From NCBI RefSeq assembly GCF_000425185.1, contig NZ_AULH01000016.1, positions 1-64,000 of the forward strand: a DNA stretch of 64,000 nucleotides, given 5' to 3'. The notes beneath the pieces are model-generated. The model was not told where the DNA came from. It was given only the letters and a program-made list of their open reading frames with translations, and searched no databases. This document shows, one piece after another, positions 1 through 11,874 of the stretch (position 1 is its first letter; each line of letters begins with the position of its first letter). Source of the DNA: Pleomorphomonas koreensis DSM 23070. Lineage in GTDB: Bacteria; Pseudomonadota; Alphaproteobacteria; Rhizobiales; Pleomorphomonadaceae. A program made the position numbers and the translations under genes.

Positions 1-138
1 AGTTATTCCGAACCAAAGGGTATGTTCCCACGTGTTACTCACCCGTCTGCCACTCCCGTATTGCTACGAGCGTTCGACTTGCATGTGTTAAGCCTGCCGC
101 CAGCGTTCGTTCTGAGCCAGGATCAAACTCTCATGTTC
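1..138 (-). rRNA. rrs: 16S ribosomal RNA, 5' end (partial)
   Basis: The reverse complement of 112-131 is the universal bacterial 16S 5' primer site (AGAGTTTGATCCTGGCTCAG), and the bases below it continue as normal 16S helix 6-8 sequence. The gene reads leftward out of the window, so only about the first 138 nt are present. The mature 5' end is placed 7-9 nt upstream of AGAGTTTG by analogy with other 16S genes and is approximate. Confidence 0.97.
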
Positions 139-593
139 AAGAGTTCCATCCCGAAATCACAAAAACTCGACGAGGTCTTTCCATCCAGACCCACCCTCAC
201 GGACAGACCCAAACGGAAACCTATCAAGAAACGTCATTCCGGTGCTTAGCTCTTCTTGGCACAAACCAAACCCCTAAAGGCTCAGTCCGTGCCGAATAGC
301 CCAAACGCCGGCCACGTTTCTCTTTCTTCCTATCCACTTGTCAAAGAACGGAGGCAAATGCCTCAAACCCGAAACCGGGAGAGCCGACCATCGAACCGCG
401 CCGAACCTCGATCCGCCAAACCCGCCGACATGGCGACCCCGACAGATCAAAACATCCGGACATGTTCTTAACGTCCGCTCCGGAAGATCACTGATGAACC
501 AGCAGGCAATCCGCTGACCATCTCCCTTCCGCGTCATCGCTCCTGGCGACGACACATCCGCCGGCCCTACGTCGCCGCAGCGCCGCCGTCGTT
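139..593 (-). other. rRNA operon leader (transcribed spacer upstream of 16S)
   Basis: About 455 nt lie between the inferred rrn transcription start and the 16S 5' end. No convincing protein gene is present; short frames here lack a ribosome-binding site and plausible composition. The segment is expected to be the precursor leader that pairs with the 16S 3' flank for RNase III processing; that partner lies outside the window. Confidence 0.7.
339..349 (-). promoter_or_regulatory. boxA-like rRNA antitermination element
   Basis: On the minus strand this reads GTTCTTTGACA, close to the boxA core found in bacterial rrn leaders (TGCTCTTTAACA in E. coli). It lies about 200 nt upstream of the 16S 5' end, the usual place for a NusB/S10-bound antitermination site. 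No boxB or boxC was assigned. Confidence 0.55.
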
Positions 594-649
594 GGAGCGG
601 GTTATATGAGCCCTCTCCCGGCCTGTCAACGCCTTTTCTTCAAAAAACC
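594..649 (-). promoter_or_regulatory. rrn promoter, sigma-70 type with AT-rich upstream element
   Basis: On the minus strand there is TTGACA (624-629), exactly 17 bp, then TATAAC (601-606), with start predicted near 594. An A/T-rich stretch at 634-649 directly upstream of the -35 looks like an UP element. A full-consensus -35 with optimal spacing is what a strong rRNA promoter should look like. Confidence 0.85.
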
Positions 650-858
650 GTCATAGACGGTCGAAGCGCGCAAAGCCCCGGATTTCCAAGGTTTTTGACA
701 GTGCGGCGCCGGCATTCGCCGACCGTTCGCCAGGACGCTTCCGGCATTTCCGGGCTTTTCCGCCCGCCATCCGGCAGGCCCGCGGCGACCTTCGGCAGTT
801 TCCTCGGCGTCGTGATGCAGATATGGTAAACAAAACGGAAACGACAAGGAGTCGCTCG

Positions 859-2526
859 TTGCCCGAAACCAGTTTTTCCGCCGTCCTCGCCGGGCCGGCG
901 CCGATGCTGCCGGTTATTGTCGTCATCGCCGTTCTCATCATCGTGACGGTATTGAGCCTCGCCGGCCGGCGTCGCCTTGCCGCCCGCGAGGCGGCCGGCC
1001 GGCTGGAGCTTGCCCGCCTCGACGAACGCCTCACCCGGCTCAACGACGCGGACAGCCAGCTTTCCGCCCTGAAGGAGCGCCACGCCGCGCTCACCGCCGA
1101 TCTCGCCCGCACCCGCGCCACGCTCGACGAGCGCGACAACGAGGCGCGGCGGCTCAAGCAGGAGCTGGAGGCGGCGCGCACCACCCTCACCGAGGTCAGG
1201 GGCCGGCACGACGAGGACGAAGCCGACATGCGCGAGGCGCTCGGCACGGTGCAGTCCAAGCTCAGCGCCGCCCACGCCGACCTGCGCGCCAAGTGCGAGG
1301 AGGTCGAGGCGTTGAAGATCGAGCTTGCCCGCGCCCGCGAACAGCGGGAGGAGGCGCAGCGCCTGCTCGGCGAGGCGCGCGTCGCCCTCACCGACATGCG
1401 CTCGCGCACGGATGCGGAGCGCGAGGCGGCGAGCGAGAAGCTGGCGCTTTTGCAGGAGGCGCGCGTCCAGCTCTCCGACCAGTTCAAGGCGCTGGCCGCC
1501 GACATCCTGGAGGAGAAGTCGAAGTCCTTCTCCGAGGCCAACCGCGCCTCGCTCGGCACGCTCATCGATCCGCTGAAGGTGCAGCTTGCCGACTTCAAGG
1601 GCAAGGTCGAGGAGGTCTACATCAACGAGGCCAAGGAGCGCTCGGCACTCGGCGAGCAGGTGCGGCAGCTGTTCAGCCTCAACCAGCAGCTTTCGCGCGA
1701 CGCCCACAACCTCACCACCGCCCTGCGCGGCCAGGCCAAGAGCCAGGGCAACTGGGGCGAACTGATCCTCGAACGGGTGCTGGAGGCGGCCGGCCTGGTC
1801 AAGGGCCTGCATTTCGTGCCGCAGGAGAGCCATGCCCGCGACGACGGCAGCCGCATCCAGCCGGACATCGTGCTGAACCTGCCCGGCCAGCGCTTCATGG
1901 TGATCGACAGCAAGGTGTCGCTCACCGCCTACGAGCTGTTCTCCTCGGCCGAGGACGACGGTGCCCGCGAGGGCGCCCTGCGTCGCCATCTCGACAGCAT
2001 CCGCAGCCACATCAAGGATCTCTCGGCCAAGAACTACCAGGAGATCCACGGCGTCACGGCGCTCGACTTCGTCATCCTGTTCGTGCCGATCGAGCCGGCC
2101 TTCCTGGTGGCCATCACCCGCGACGCCGAACTCTGGCATCAGGCCTGGGAGAAGAACATCCTGCTGGTCAGTCCGTCGTCGCTCTTGTTCGTGGTGCGCA
2201 TCGTCGCCCAGCTCTGGCAGAAGGAGCAGCAGAGCAAGAACGCCCAGGACATCGCCCGGCGCGGCGCCGAACTCTACGACAAGCTGGCCGGCTTCGTCGA
2301 AGACCTCGACAGGGTGGGCAAGGGCCTGAAGGACGCGCAAGGCGCCTACGACCGCGCCTATGCCAAGTTCGCCACCGGCCGCGGCAACGTCGTCCGGCAG
2401 GCCGAGTTGCTGCGTGCCCTCGGCCTCAAGACGGCCAAGCGCCTCGATGCCGGCCTCGTCGAAACGGCGGCCGACGCCGAGGAGGAGACGGGCGCCCTGC
2501 CGGCGCCCGAGGATCAGGTCTCGTAA
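859..2526 (+). CDS. rmuC: DNA recombination protein RmuC
   Basis: RmuC proteins limit recombination at inverted repeats and carry a predicted PD-(D/E)xK-like nuclease core; the biochemical role is poorly known. The product (about 555 aa) has one N-terminal membrane segment (residues about 16-36), a long charged coiled coil to about residue 230, then the conserved RmuC domain (motifs SQGNWGELILE, IQPDIVLNLP, VIDSKVSL, ALDFVILFVP). The open frame reaches back to ATG 823, but only TTG 859 has a good Shine-Dalgarno (AAGGAG at 846-851), so TTG is preferred; ATG 904 has none. The gene is divergent from the rrn operon and converges on arfB with a 6-bp gap. Family identity is firm, the start less so. 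Confidence 0.9.
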   Translation: MPETSFSAVLAGPAPMLPVIVVIAVLIIVTVLSLAGRRRLAAREAAGRLELARLDERLTRLNDADSQLSALKERHAALTADLARTRATLDERDNEARRLKQELEAARTTLTEVRGRHDEDEADMREALGTVQSKLSAAHADLRAKCEEVEALKIELARAREQREEAQRLLGEARVALTDMRSRTDAEREAASEKLALLQEARVQLSDQFKALAADILEEKSKSFSEANRASLGTLIDPLKVQLADFKGKVEEVYINEAKERSALGEQVRQLFSLNQQLSRDAHNLTTALRGQAKSQGNWGELILERVLEAAGLVKGLHFVPQESHARDDGSRIQPDIVLNLPGQRFMVIDSKVSLTAYELFSSAEDDGAREGALRRHLDSIRSHIKDLSAKNYQEIHGVTALDFVILFVPIEPAFLVAITRDAELWHQAWEKNILLVSPSSLLFVVRIVAQLWQKEQQSKNAQDIARRGAELYDKLAGFVEDLDRVGKGLKDAQGAYDRAYAKFATGRGNVVRQAELLRALGLKTAKRLDAGLVETAADAEEETGALPAPEDQVS

Positions 2527-2532
2527 ACGGGG

Positions 2533-2958
2533 TCAGTCGTCACCGCCGGGTGGCCGCCGGTCGCGCTTGATGGCGCCGCGCTTGGTCTTGGCGTCGACGC
2601 GCCGCACCTGGCTCGCCCGCGTCGGCCGGGTGGCGACGCGCGGACGCGGCGGAATGGCCGCTTCGGCGAGGATGGCCTTCAGCCGTTCGAGCGCGTCGTC
2701 CCGATTGCGCTCCTGCGAGCGGAAGCGCTGGGCCTGGATGATGATCTCGCCGGCCTGGGTGATCCGCGACGGACCGGCGATGCGCGAGGCGCGCACCTTG
2801 GTTTCCCAGGGTATGCCGCTGGCGTTGTAGAGGTCGTAGCGTAGCGCCACCGCCGTCGCCACCTTGTTGACGTTCTGCCCGCCCGGCCCCGATGCCAGGA
2901 CATAGGAGAAGCTGAGGTCCTTCTCGTCGATGTAGAGGCCGTCGGCAACGTAGATCAT
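2533..2958 (-). CDS. arfB: Alternative ribosome-rescue factor / peptidyl-tRNA hydrolase ArfB (YaeJ)
   Basis: ArfB enters the empty mRNA channel of stalled ribosomes and hydrolyses peptidyl-tRNA without a stop codon. The 141-aa protein has the release-factor GGQ motif in SGPGGQNVNK (residues about 23-32), where Gln would sit in the peptidyl transferase centre. It ends in a long basic tail rich in Arg and Lys (residues about 105-135), which in this family inserts into the mRNA entry channel. Length matches E. coli YaeJ (140 aa). It starts 45 bp after the MFS gene on the same strand, so co-transcription is possible. Confidence 0.93.
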   Translation of the reverse strand: MIYVADGLYIDEKDLSFSYVLASGPGGQNVNKVATAVALRYDLYNASGIPWETKVRASRIAGPSRITQAGEIIIQAQRFRSQERNRDDALERLKAILAEAAIPPRPRVATRPTRASQVRRVDAKTKRGAIKRDRRPPGGDD

Positions 2959-3003
2959 GGCAGCAGGATATAAAGATCGTTGCCGACCTCCGCAAACCCC
3001 TCG

Positions 3004-4152
3004 TCAGACCTTGAGGAAGCGGCCGCTCGCCGCCACGCCGATCAGGAACACCGAGATGATCAGGAAGGCGGCCGGCAGCGAGGCGACATGGGCGACGAAG
3101 CCGATGGCCGCCGGTCCCAGGAGGATGCCGGCATAGCCGAGCGTCGTCACCGCCGGCACGGCGACGCTCTCGGGCATCAGCGTCTGCTTGCCGATGGCGC
3201 TGTAGAGCACCGGCACGATGTTGGAGCAGCCGGCGCCGACCAGCGCGAAGCCGAGCATGGCCGCCGGCACCGAAGCCACCAACGTGGCGATCATCAGGCC
3301 GGAAGCGGCGAGCAGGCCGCCGATCAGGATGATCGTGGTGCGGCTCACCCGCCGCACGATGGCGTCACCGGAGAGGCGGCCGATGGTCATGGTGGTGGCG
3401 AAGGCGGCGTAGCCGAAGCCGGCATGCGCCGGGTCGGCGCCGCGTGAGAAGGTCAGGAACACCGCGCTCCAGTCGAGGATGGAGCCTTCGGTCAGGAAGA
3501 CGATGAAGCAGAGGATGCCGATGAACAGCACGGCGCCGCGCGGCAGCGCGAAGGCCGGGCCGGACGTGTCGCCGCCGAAGCCGAGGAAATGCGGCGCCGC
3601 CCAGACCAGCATCGCCGCCGTGAAGACAAAGGCGATCAGCGACACGCCAAGCGGCGAGGCGCCGAGGCTGAGCGCGCCGGCGCAGCCGGCGGCGCCGACG
3701 ATGCCGCCGACGCTGAACAAGCCGTGGAAGCCGCTCATCAGCGCCCGGCCGGCCGCCCGCTCGACGATCACCGCCTGGATGTTGACGACGCAGTCGACCG
3801 ATCCGACGCCGGCGCCGAGCACGAACAGCGCGGCGGCCAGCAGCACGGGGTCCGATAGCGTGGCGAGCGCCGGCAGGGCGACGCAGACCAGCAGCGACGA
3901 GACGATCAGCACCCGCCGGCAGCCGTAACGGCCGGCCAGCGCACCGGCCAGCGGCATGGCGATGATCGAACCGATGCCGAAGGCGAGCAGCAGCAGGCCG
4001 AGACTGCCTTCCGCGAGGCCGGCCCGCGTCTTGGCGAACGGCACCAGCGCCGCCCAGACGGCACCGCCAAAGCCGGCGATCAAGAAGGCGACGCGGGTCG
4101 AGAATTGCTCGGCGCGGCCAATGGCAGGCGCCTCGAAGGCGGCGGTAGACAT
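3004..4152 (-). CDS. Major facilitator superfamily transporter
   Basis: This hydrophobic protein of 382 aa has about 12 membrane helices and repeated small-residue motifs (GFGGAVWAALVPFAK, GIGSIIAMPLAGALAGRYG with the MFS loop 2-3 signature, then GAGVGSVDCVVN). It resembles the YbjJ/fucose-permease-like MFS branch often annotated as exporters; the substrate cannot be read from sequence. The frame extends upstream to 4419, but that part has no membrane-protein character. ATG 4152 is preceded by GAGGGA at good spacing. It is divergent from gcd across a 234-bp gap. Confidence 0.8.
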   Translation of the reverse strand: MSTAAFEAPAIGRAEQFSTRVAFLIAGFGGAVWAALVPFAKTRAGLAEGSLGLLLLAFGIGSIIAMPLAGALAGRYGCRRVLIVSSLLVCVALPALATLSDPVLLAAALFVLGAGVGSVDCVVNIQAVIVERAAGRALMSGFHGLFSVGGIVGAAGCAGALSLGASPLGVSLIAFVFTAAMLVWAAPHFLGFGGDTSGPAFALPRGAVLFIGILCFIVFLTEGSILDWSAVFLTFSRGADPAHAGFGYAAFATTMTIGRLSGDAIVRRVSRTTIILIGGLLAASGLMIATLVASVPAAMLGFALVGAGCSNIVPVLYSAIGKQTLMPESVAVPAVTTLGYAGILLGPAAIGFVAHVASLPAAFLIISVFLIGVAASGRFLKV

Positions 4153-4386
4153 GATGGACGATCCCTCGAAACTGGCTGCCTTTCCCTGGGGCGGCGGCAG
4201 TTGATTCGATTCAGCCAGCGGCGTCAAGAGCCGCGGCGATCGCCCGTCCGGAACCGGATGGCCGACCGGGCGTTTCCGGAAAGCCGACGGGATACGGCGA
4301 TCGCTCCGACATGGATGGGAGCCATCGCGCGCCGCCCCGCCTGACGCCGGTTGATCCGGAATACCCGTCCGTTCGGAGGCAAACGC

Positions 4387-6792
4387 ATGACCGTCCCAGG
4401 CACTTTCCGCCGGCCGCACTGGCTGGTTCTTCTTCTCGCCCTGGCGATCGCCCTGATCGGCCTCACCCTGATCGTCGGCGGTCTTTATCTGATCTACGTC
4501 GGCGGCTCGCCCTATTACGCGCTGGCCGGCCTCGGCCTGCTGCTGACCGCCTGGCTGCTCTGGCGCGGCAGCGCGCTGGCGCTATGGCTCTACGGCCTCG
4601 TCTACGTCGCGACGCTGGTCTGGGCGGTTTGGGAGGCGGGCCTCGACGGCTGGGCGCTGGTGCCGCGCGTTGTCGCGCCCACCGTCATGCTGCTGTTCAT
4701 CGTCGCCGCCATGCCGGCGCTGAGACCGCGCCACGCCAACTGGCGGGCGGCGTTTCTCGCCGACGTGGTGATCGTCGCGGCGGCGGCCATCATCGGCCTG
4801 ACGCTGCCCAACGCCCACGTCACCGACTACGCCGGCGCCCTGCCGCCGGCCGGCCCGGCCGATGCCCAGGCCGATCCGTCGCTGCATCTGGCCGGCGCCG
4901 ACTGGCCGGCCTACGGCGGCAGCGACAGCGCCCGCCGCTATTCGCCGCTGGCCGAGATCACCCCCGATAACGTCGGCAAGCTCAAGCGCGTCTGGAACAT
5001 CCACACCGGCGACCTGCCGCAGTCGGAGTTCGCCAGGGGCAAATACGGCGCCGAGACGACGCCGCTCAAGGTCGGCAACGGGCTTTACCTCTGCACGCCG
5101 AAGAACGTGATGATCTCGCTCGATCCGGCCACCGGCAAGGAGCGCTGGCGCTATGATCCCAAGGTCAGCGACGACTGGATCCCCTATACCGCCGCCTGCC
5201 GTGGCGTCACCTATTATGAGGTGCCGGGCGCTCGCACCGGCGAGGCCTGCGCCGCCCGCATCATCGAAGGCACGCTGGACGCCCGCCTGATCGCCGTCGA
5301 CGCCGCCACCGGCACTCCCTGCCCCGGCTTCGGAGAGAACGGCGCCGTCGACACCAAGCTCGGCATGGGCAAGGTGGAGCCCGGCATGCTGTCGATCACC
5401 GCCGCCCCGACCATCGTCCGCGGCGTCATCGTCACCGGCCATCAGGTGCTCGACGGCCAGATCCGTAGTGCGCCGTCGGGCGCCATCCAGGGCTACGACG
5501 CCGTCACCGGCGCCCTGCGCTGGGCCTGGGACATGAAGCAGCCGGATATCACCGGCCTGCCCCCGCAAGGTCGCAGCTACGCGCGCGGCACCCCCAACAT
5601 GTGGACGGCGGCGAGCGGCGACGAACAGCTCGGCCTCGTCTACCTGCCGCTCGGCAACTCGGCCGTCGACTACTGGAGCAGCCAGCGCAGCGATATCGAG
5701 AACGACTTCGCCACCTCGCTGGTGGCGCTCGACGTCGGCACCGGCCGGCCGGTCTGGCACTTCCAGACGGTGCACAAGGACGTCTGGGACTACGACCTCG
5801 GCTCGCAGGCGACGCTGGTCGACTTCCCCACCGACGGCGGCCCCGTGCCGGCGCTGGTGCTGCCCTCCAAGCAGGGCGATATCTACGTGCTCGACCGCCG
5901 CACCGGCAAGCCGCTGACGCCGGTCGAGGAACGGCCGGCGCCGGGCGGCGGCGTCGAGCCCCAGCAGCGCGCGCCGACCCAGCCGCACTCGCTCTACCAC
6001 ACGCTGCGCAAGGCCGACCTCAGCGAGAAGGACATGTGGGGCATGTCGCCGATCGACCAGATGGTCTGCCGCATCGAGTTCCGCACCGCCACCTATCAGG
6101 GATTCTATACGCCGCCGACGTCGGCGACCCACAGCATCGAGTATCCCGGCTACAATGGCGGCTCGGACTGGGGCGGCGTCGCCGTCGATCCGGGGCGCGG
6201 CATCATCATCGCCAACTACAACGACATGCCCAACTACGTCCGCCTGGTGCCGCGCGACGAGGCCGACCGCCTCGGCTGGACGCCGCGCAGCCAGGCGCGC
6301 GGCGCCATCGGCGGCGCCGAGGGTGCCGGCGACCCGCAGGCCGAGACGCCGTTCGCCGTCAACGTCAACGCCGGCTGGCGCCTGCCGGTCACCGGGCTCT
6401 TGTGCAAGCAGCCGCCCTATGGCGGCATCCGAGCGATCGACCTGAAAAGCGGCAAGACGCTGTGGGATCGCCCCTTCGGCACCGCCCGCACCAACGGCCC
6501 GTTCGGCATCCCCTCGATGCTGCCGGTCGACATCGGCACGCCGAACAACGGCGGCGCCGTGGTGACGGCCGGCGGCGTGGTGTTTATCGCCGCCGCCACC
6601 GACAACCTGATCCGGGCGATCGACCTCAAGACCGGCAACACGCTGTGGAGCGACACGCTGCCGGGCGGCGGCCAGGCGACGCCGATGACCTACGAGGCGA
6701 ACGGCAAGCAGTATGTGGCGATCATGGCTGGTGGCCATCACTTCATGGAGACACCGATCAGCGACGAACTGATCGCCTATGCCCTGCCCTGA
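4387..6792 (+). CDS. gcd: Membrane-bound PQQ-dependent glucose dehydrogenase
   Basis: It oxidises glucose to gluconolactone in the periplasm and passes electrons to ubiquinone. The 801-aa product matches the family length (E. coli Gcd 796 aa). About five N-terminal membrane helices (residues 1-145) are followed by a PQQ eight-bladed propeller with W-motif repeats: WPAYGGSDSARRYSPL, VWNIHTGD, WDYDLGSQATL, YIVLDRRTGKP-like segments and LWSDTLPGGGQATPMTY near the end. ATG 4387 has GGAGG upstream; an in-frame ATG at 4351 does not. No PQQ biosynthesis genes are in the window, so the cofactor comes from elsewhere. A strong hairpin follows at 6840. Confidence 0.94.
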   Translation: MTVPGTFRRPHWLVLLLALAIALIGLTLIVGGLYLIYVGGSPYYALAGLGLLLTAWLLWRGSALALWLYGLVYVATLVWAVWEAGLDGWALVPRVVAPTVMLLFIVAAMPALRPRHANWRAAFLADVVIVAAAAIIGLTLPNAHVTDYAGALPPAGPADAQADPSLHLAGADWPAYGGSDSARRYSPLAEITPDNVGKLKRVWNIHTGDLPQSEFARGKYGAETTPLKVGNGLYLCTPKNVMISLDPATGKERWRYDPKVSDDWIPYTAACRGVTYYEVPGARTGEACAARIIEGTLDARLIAVDAATGTPCPGFGENGAVDTKLGMGKVEPGMLSITAAPTIVRGVIVTGHQVLDGQIRSAPSGAIQGYDAVTGALRWAWDMKQPDITGLPPQGRSYARGTPNMWTAASGDEQLGLVYLPLGNSAVDYWSSQRSDIENDFATSLVALDVGTGRPVWHFQTVHKDVWDYDLGSQATLVDFPTDGGPVPALVLPSKQGDIYVLDRRTGKPLTPVEERPAPGGGVEPQQRAPTQPHSLYHTLRKADLSEKDMWGMSPIDQMVCRIEFRTATYQGFYTPPTSATHSIEYPGYNGGSDWGGVAVDPGRGIIIANYNDMPNYVRLVPRDEADRLGWTPRSQARGAIGGAEGAGDPQAETPFAVNVNAGWRLPVTGLLCKQPPYGGIRAIDLKSGKTLWDRPFGTARTNGPFGIPSMLPVDIGTPNNGGAVVTAGGVVFIAAATDNLIRAIDLKTGNTLWSDTLPGGGQATPMTYEANGKQYVAIMAGGHHFMETPISDELIAYALP

Positions 6793-6839
6793 CCGGTCAT
6801 GACCGGCCGTCCGGCTGGGCGCCAGGGTGCCCGGCCCCT

Positions 6840-6874
6840 CCGGAGCGTTTGCGTGTTTCGTGCAAGCGCTCCGG
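6840..6874. terminator. Strong hairpin after gcd
   Basis: 13-bp arms at 6840-6852 and 6862-6874 (one G-T pair) enclose a 9-nt loop. The downstream side reads CTCTTTGATT, so the U-run is weak. It most likely ends gcd transcription before the antiporter gene. Confidence 0.55.
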
Positions 6875-6907
6875 CTCTTTGATTGACGCTTTTCTTCACG
6901 CGAACCG

Positions 6908-8227
<1,320 letters not shown>

Positions 8228-8336
8228 GCCACGGAACCAAAGCCGCCGGTCGGCGTTAACCACATGGGGAATTTTCCGTACGGCCGCGCGTTGTCCGCCT
8301 TTGCACGCGTCTGGGAGATCTCCCCGGAGAGATGCC

Positions 8337-9233
8337 GTGTCCGTTTTCCGCCGCCTGAGACCGAAGCCCACCGTCCTCCGCCGCCTGCGCGCCGCATCGT
8401 TCACTGTAGCTGTTGCCCTCCTCACCGCCGGCTGCCGCTTCGCCGTGCTCGACCCCAAGGGGCCGATCGCCGCCCGCGAGAAGGAGCTGATCCTGATCTC
8501 CACCGGGCTGATGCTGATCGTCGTCGTCCCGGTCATCGTGATGACGATCGCCTTCGCCTTCTGGTATCGCGCCTCCAACACCCGCGCCAAATCGCTGCCC
8601 GACTGGGCGCGCTCCGACGCCATCGAGGCGGTGGTGTGGGGCGTGCCGCTCCTCATCGTCATCGTTCTCGGCTCGCTGGCCTGGACCACCACCCACGCCC
8701 TCGACCCCTACCGGCCGCTGGCCGGCGACGACAAGACGCTGGTGATCGACGTGGTGGCGCTCGACTGGAAGTGGCTGTTCGTCTACCCGGCGCAGAACGT
8801 CGCCGCCGTCAACGAGGTGGCCCTGCCGGTCGGCACGCCGGTTCGCTTCGAGATCACCTCGGATTCGGTGATGAACTCCTTCTTCATCCCCGGTCTCGCC
8901 GGCCAGATCTACGCCATGGCCGGCATGCGCACCGAACTCGGCGTCATCGCCGACGAGGCCGGCAGCTTCGACGGCCTGTCGGCCAACTACAGCGGCGCCG
9001 GCTTTTCCGGCATGAAGTTCAAGGCGCTGGCCATGTCGCGGGCCGACTTCGACGCCTGGATCGGCAAGGTGCAGCAGGCCGGCCGGCCGCTCGACGCCGC
9101 CGCCTATGCCGAACTCGCCAAGCCCAGCAGCAACAACGCCGTCGCCTACTACGCGCCGGGCAGCCCCGCCCTGTTGCAGAGCCTCGTCGACAAGTACCGC
9201 AACGCGCCGCCGCCGGCGCATCCGGGCGGCTGA
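8337..9233 (+). CDS. cyoA: Cytochrome bo3-type ubiquinol oxidase subunit II
   Basis: Subunit II of a haem-copper quinol oxidase. The 298-aa protein has an N-terminal signal ending in the lipobox LTAGC, two membrane helices (about residues 55-75 and 97-117), then a periplasmic cupredoxin-like domain ([28 protein letters not shown]). The CuA ligands of cytochrome c oxidases are absent, which marks a quinol oxidase. GTG 8337 has GGAGAG six bases upstream; an in-frame TTG at 8301 is less likely. First gene of a tight cyoABCDE operon. Confidence 0.94.
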   Translation: MSVFRRLRPKPTVLRRLRAASFTVAVALLTAGCRFAVLDPKGPIAAREKELILISTGLMLIVVVPVIVMTIAFAFWYRASNTRAKSLPDWARSDAIEAVVWGVPLLIVIVLGSLAWTTTHALDPYRPLAGDDKTLVIDVVALDWKWLFVYPAQNVAAVNEVALPVGTPVRFEITSDSVMNSFFIPGLAGQIYAMAGMRTELGVIADEAGSFDGLSANYSGAGFSGMKFKALAMSRADFDAWIGKVQQAGRPLDAAAYAELAKPSSNNAVAYYAPGSPALLQSLVDKYRNAPPPAHPGG

Positions 9234-9258
9234 GGACGGCGGCCAAGGAGAGCGCGAC

Positions 9259-11247
9259 GTGAACGCCATCTTCGGAAAGCTCACTCTTGAGGCCATTCCC
9301 TACGACCAGGTCGTCACCATGGCCGCCGTCGGCCTCGGCGGGCTGGCGGCGCTCGCCGTCGCGGCGGCCATCACCTGGTACGGCCGCTGGCGCTGGCTCT
9401 GGGACGAATATCTCACCTCGGTCGACCACAAGAAGATCGGCATCATGTACGTGGTGCTCGGCCTCGTCATGCTGCTGCGCGGCTTCACCGACGCCATCAT
9501 GATGCGCATCCAGCAGGCGATCAGCTTCGGCGCCAATCCCGGCTACCTGCCGCCGCACCACTACGACCAGATCTTCTCGGCGCACGGCGTCATCATGATC
9601 TTCTTCGTGGCGATGCCGCTGGTGGTCGGGCTGATGAACATCGCCGTGCCCCTGCAGATCGGCGCCCGCGACGTCGCCTTCCCCTTCCTCAACTCGCTGA
9701 GCTTCTGGCTGACCTTCGCCGGCGCCATCCTGATCAACGCCTCGCTGGTGTTCGGCGAGTTCGCCAAGACCGGCTGGGCCGCCTATCCGCCGCTGTCGGA
9801 GACCTCCTTCAGCCCCGACGTCGGCGTCGACTACTACATCTGGAGCCTTGAGATCAGCGGCATCGGCACGCTGCTCACCGGCGTCAACTTCCTCGCCACC
9901 ATCCTGCGCATGCGGGCGCCGGGCATGAAGCTGATGCGCATGCCGATCTTCACCTGGACGGCCTTCTGCACCAATGTGCTGATCGTCGCCGCCTTCCCCA
10001 TCCTCACCGTCACGCTGTCGCTGCTCGCCCTCGACCGCTACGTCGGCACGCATTTCTTCACCAACGACGGCGGCGGCGAGCAGATGATGTACGTCAACCT
10101 GTTCTGGGCCTGGGGCCACCCGGAGGTCTACATCCTGGTGCTGCCGGCCTTCGGCGTGTTCTCGGAAGTCGTCGCCACCTTCTCCGGCAAGCCGCTGTTC
10201 GGCTACAAGTCGATGGTCTGGGCGACCATCGCCATCACCTTCTTCTCCTTCGTGGTCTGGCTGCACCACTTCTTCACCATGGGCGCCGGCGCCAACGTCA
10301 ATGCCTTCTTCGGCATCGCCACCATGATCATCGCCATCCCCACCGGCGTGAAGATGTTCAACTGGCTGTTCACCATGTTCCGCGGCCGCGTGCGCTTCAC
10401 GGTGCCGATGCTGTGGACGCTCGGCTTCATGATCACCTTTACCATCGGCGGCATGACCGGCGTGCTGCTGGCCATGCCCGGCGCCGACTTCGTGCTGCAT
10501 AACAGCCTGTTCCTGATCGCCCATTTCCACAACACCATCATCGGCGGCGTGGTGTTCGGCGTCTTCGCCGGCATCACCTACTGGTTTCCCAAGGCCACCG
10601 GCTTCCGCCTCTACGAGCCGCTCGGCAAGGCGGCCTTCTGGTGCTGGATCGTCGGCTTCTACGTCGCCTTCATGCCGCTCTACGTGCTCGGCTTCATGGG
10701 TATGACGCGCCGGCTCAGCCATTACGACAACCCGGACTGGCATCCCTGGCTGGTGGTCGCCGCCGGCGGCGCCGGGCTGATCGCCCTCGGCATCCTCTTC
10801 ACCATCCTGCAAATCGCTTACAGCATCTGGAAGCGCGACGAGTTGCGCGACCTCACCGGCGATCCCTGGAACGGCCGCACGCTCGAATGGTCGACCTCCT
10901 CGCCGCCGCCGGCCTACAATTTCGCCGAGACGCCGCATGTCACCGAACTCGACGCCTGGGCGCGGATGAAGGCGAGCGGCGGCGGCATGTTCGTGCCCGC
11001 CTCGCCCTATGGCGACATCCACATGCCCAGCAACACCGCCGCCGGCCTGCTGATCGGCATCCTCAGCATCGGCCTCGGCTTCGGCCTCGTCTGGTACATC
11101 TGGTGGCTGGCCGCCGTGAGCGCCCTCGCCATGTTCGCCGTGCTGCTGCATCGCCTGTTCGAGGCCGACATCGCCTTCGTCATTCCGGCCGCCGAGGTGA
11201 AGGATCTCGAACTGCGGCGCCTCGAAGCCGGAGCCGGCCAGCCATGA
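9259..11247 (+). CDS. cyoB: Cytochrome bo3-type ubiquinol oxidase subunit I
   Basis: Catalytic subunit that reduces oxygen to water and pumps protons. The 662-aa product matches E. coli CyoB (663 aa). It has about 15 helices with haem and copper ligands in the usual motifs: [10 protein letters not shown] (low-spin haem His), [14 protein letters not shown] (CuB His and cross-linked Tyr), WLHHFF (two CuB His) and [11 protein letters not shown] (haem ligands). GTG 9259 follows AAGGAG by 8 nt. The open frame runs back to 9106 inside cyoA, but that part is out-of-frame shadow. Its TGA overlaps the cyoC ATG. Confidence 0.97.
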   Translation: MNAIFGKLTLEAIPYDQVVTMAAVGLGGLAALAVAAAITWYGRWRWLWDEYLTSVDHKKIGIMYVVLGLVMLLRGFTDAIMMRIQQAISFGANPGYLPPHHYDQIFSAHGVIMIFFVAMPLVVGLMNIAVPLQIGARDVAFPFLNSLSFWLTFAGAILINASLVFGEFAKTGWAAYPPLSETSFSPDVGVDYYIWSLEISGIGTLLTGVNFLATILRMRAPGMKLMRMPIFTWTAFCTNVLIVAAFPILTVTLSLLALDRYVGTHFFTNDGGGEQMMYVNLFWAWGHPEVYILVLPAFGVFSEVVATFSGKPLFGYKSMVWATIAITFFSFVVWLHHFFTMGAGANVNAFFGIATMIIAIPTGVKMFNWLFTMFRGRVRFTVPMLWTLGFMITFTIGGMTGVLLAMPGADFVLHNSLFLIAHFHNTIIGGVVFGVFAGITYWFPKATGFRLYEPLGKAAFWCWIVGFYVAFMPLYVLGFMGMTRRLSHYDNPDWHPWLVVAAGGAGLIALGILFTILQIAYSIWKRDELRDLTGDPWNGRTLEWSTSSPPPAYNFAETPHVTELDAWARMKASGGGMFVPASPYGDIHMPSNTAAGLLIGILSIGLGFGLVWYIWWLAAVSALAMFAVLLHRLFEADIAFVIPAAEVKDLELRRLEAGAGQP

Positions 11248-11873
11248 CCATCGATCTTCCCGAGGCCCACTCGGTGCATGCCCCGCAACTGCCGCCGGCC
11301 TCCGAACACGACACCGAACTCACCGAGAAGACCGTATTCGGCTTCTGGCTCTACCTGATGAGCGACTGCGTGCTGTTCGCCTCGCTGTTCGCCGTCTACG
11401 CCGTGCTCGGCCGCAACTATGCCGGCGGCCCGACCGGCCGCGACATCTTCGACCTCTCTTACGTGCTGGCCGAGACGGCCATCCTGCTCTTGAGTTCGGT
11501 TGCCTATGGCTTCGTGACGCTGGCCGCCCACGACGATCGGAGGCGGACGGCCCTGCGCTGGCTGGCGCTGACCTTCGCGCTCGGCCTCGCCTTCGTCGCC
11601 ATGGAGGCCTACGAGTTCCACCACCTCGTCGGCGAAGGCGCCGGCCCCAGCCGCAGCGCCTTTCTCTCGGCCTATTTCGCCCTGGTCGGCACCCACGGCC
11701 TGCATGTCGCCTCCGGCCTCGTCTGGATGGCGGTGATGGCCGTCCAGCTCGCCCGCGACGGCCTTTCCGCCACGGTCCACCGCCGCATGGCCCTCCTCGG
11801 CCTGTTCTGGCACTTCCTCGACATCATCTGGATCGTCGTCTTCACCGAAGTCTACCTGACGGGAGTCCTCTGA
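11244..11873 (+). CDS. cyoC: Cytochrome bo3-type ubiquinol oxidase subunit III
   Basis: Integral-membrane subunit III, 209 aa against 204 in E. coli. Five helices; the first begins [21 protein letters not shown], a hallmark of CyoC. Later conserved parts are [15 protein letters not shown] and [13 protein letters not shown]. Translation is coupled to cyoB through an ATGA overlap at 11244-11247. Subunit III stabilises the complex and is not catalytic. Confidence 0.95.
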   Translation: MTIDLPEAHSVHAPQLPPASEHDTELTEKTVFGFWLYLMSDCVLFASLFAVYAVLGRNYAGGPTGRDIFDLSYVLAETAILLLSSVAYGFVTLAAHDDRRRTALRWLALTFALGLAFVAMEAYEFHHLVGEGAGPSRSAFLSAYFALVGTHGLHVASGLVWMAVMAVQLARDGLSATVHRRMALLGLFWHFLDIIWIVVFTEVYLTGVL

Positions 11874-11874
11874 C

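Noticed and set aside
9019..11151. 710-codon minus-strand frame across cyoB
   Set aside because: Shadow of cyoA/cyoB, low-complexity acidic composition, no ribosome-binding site or motif.
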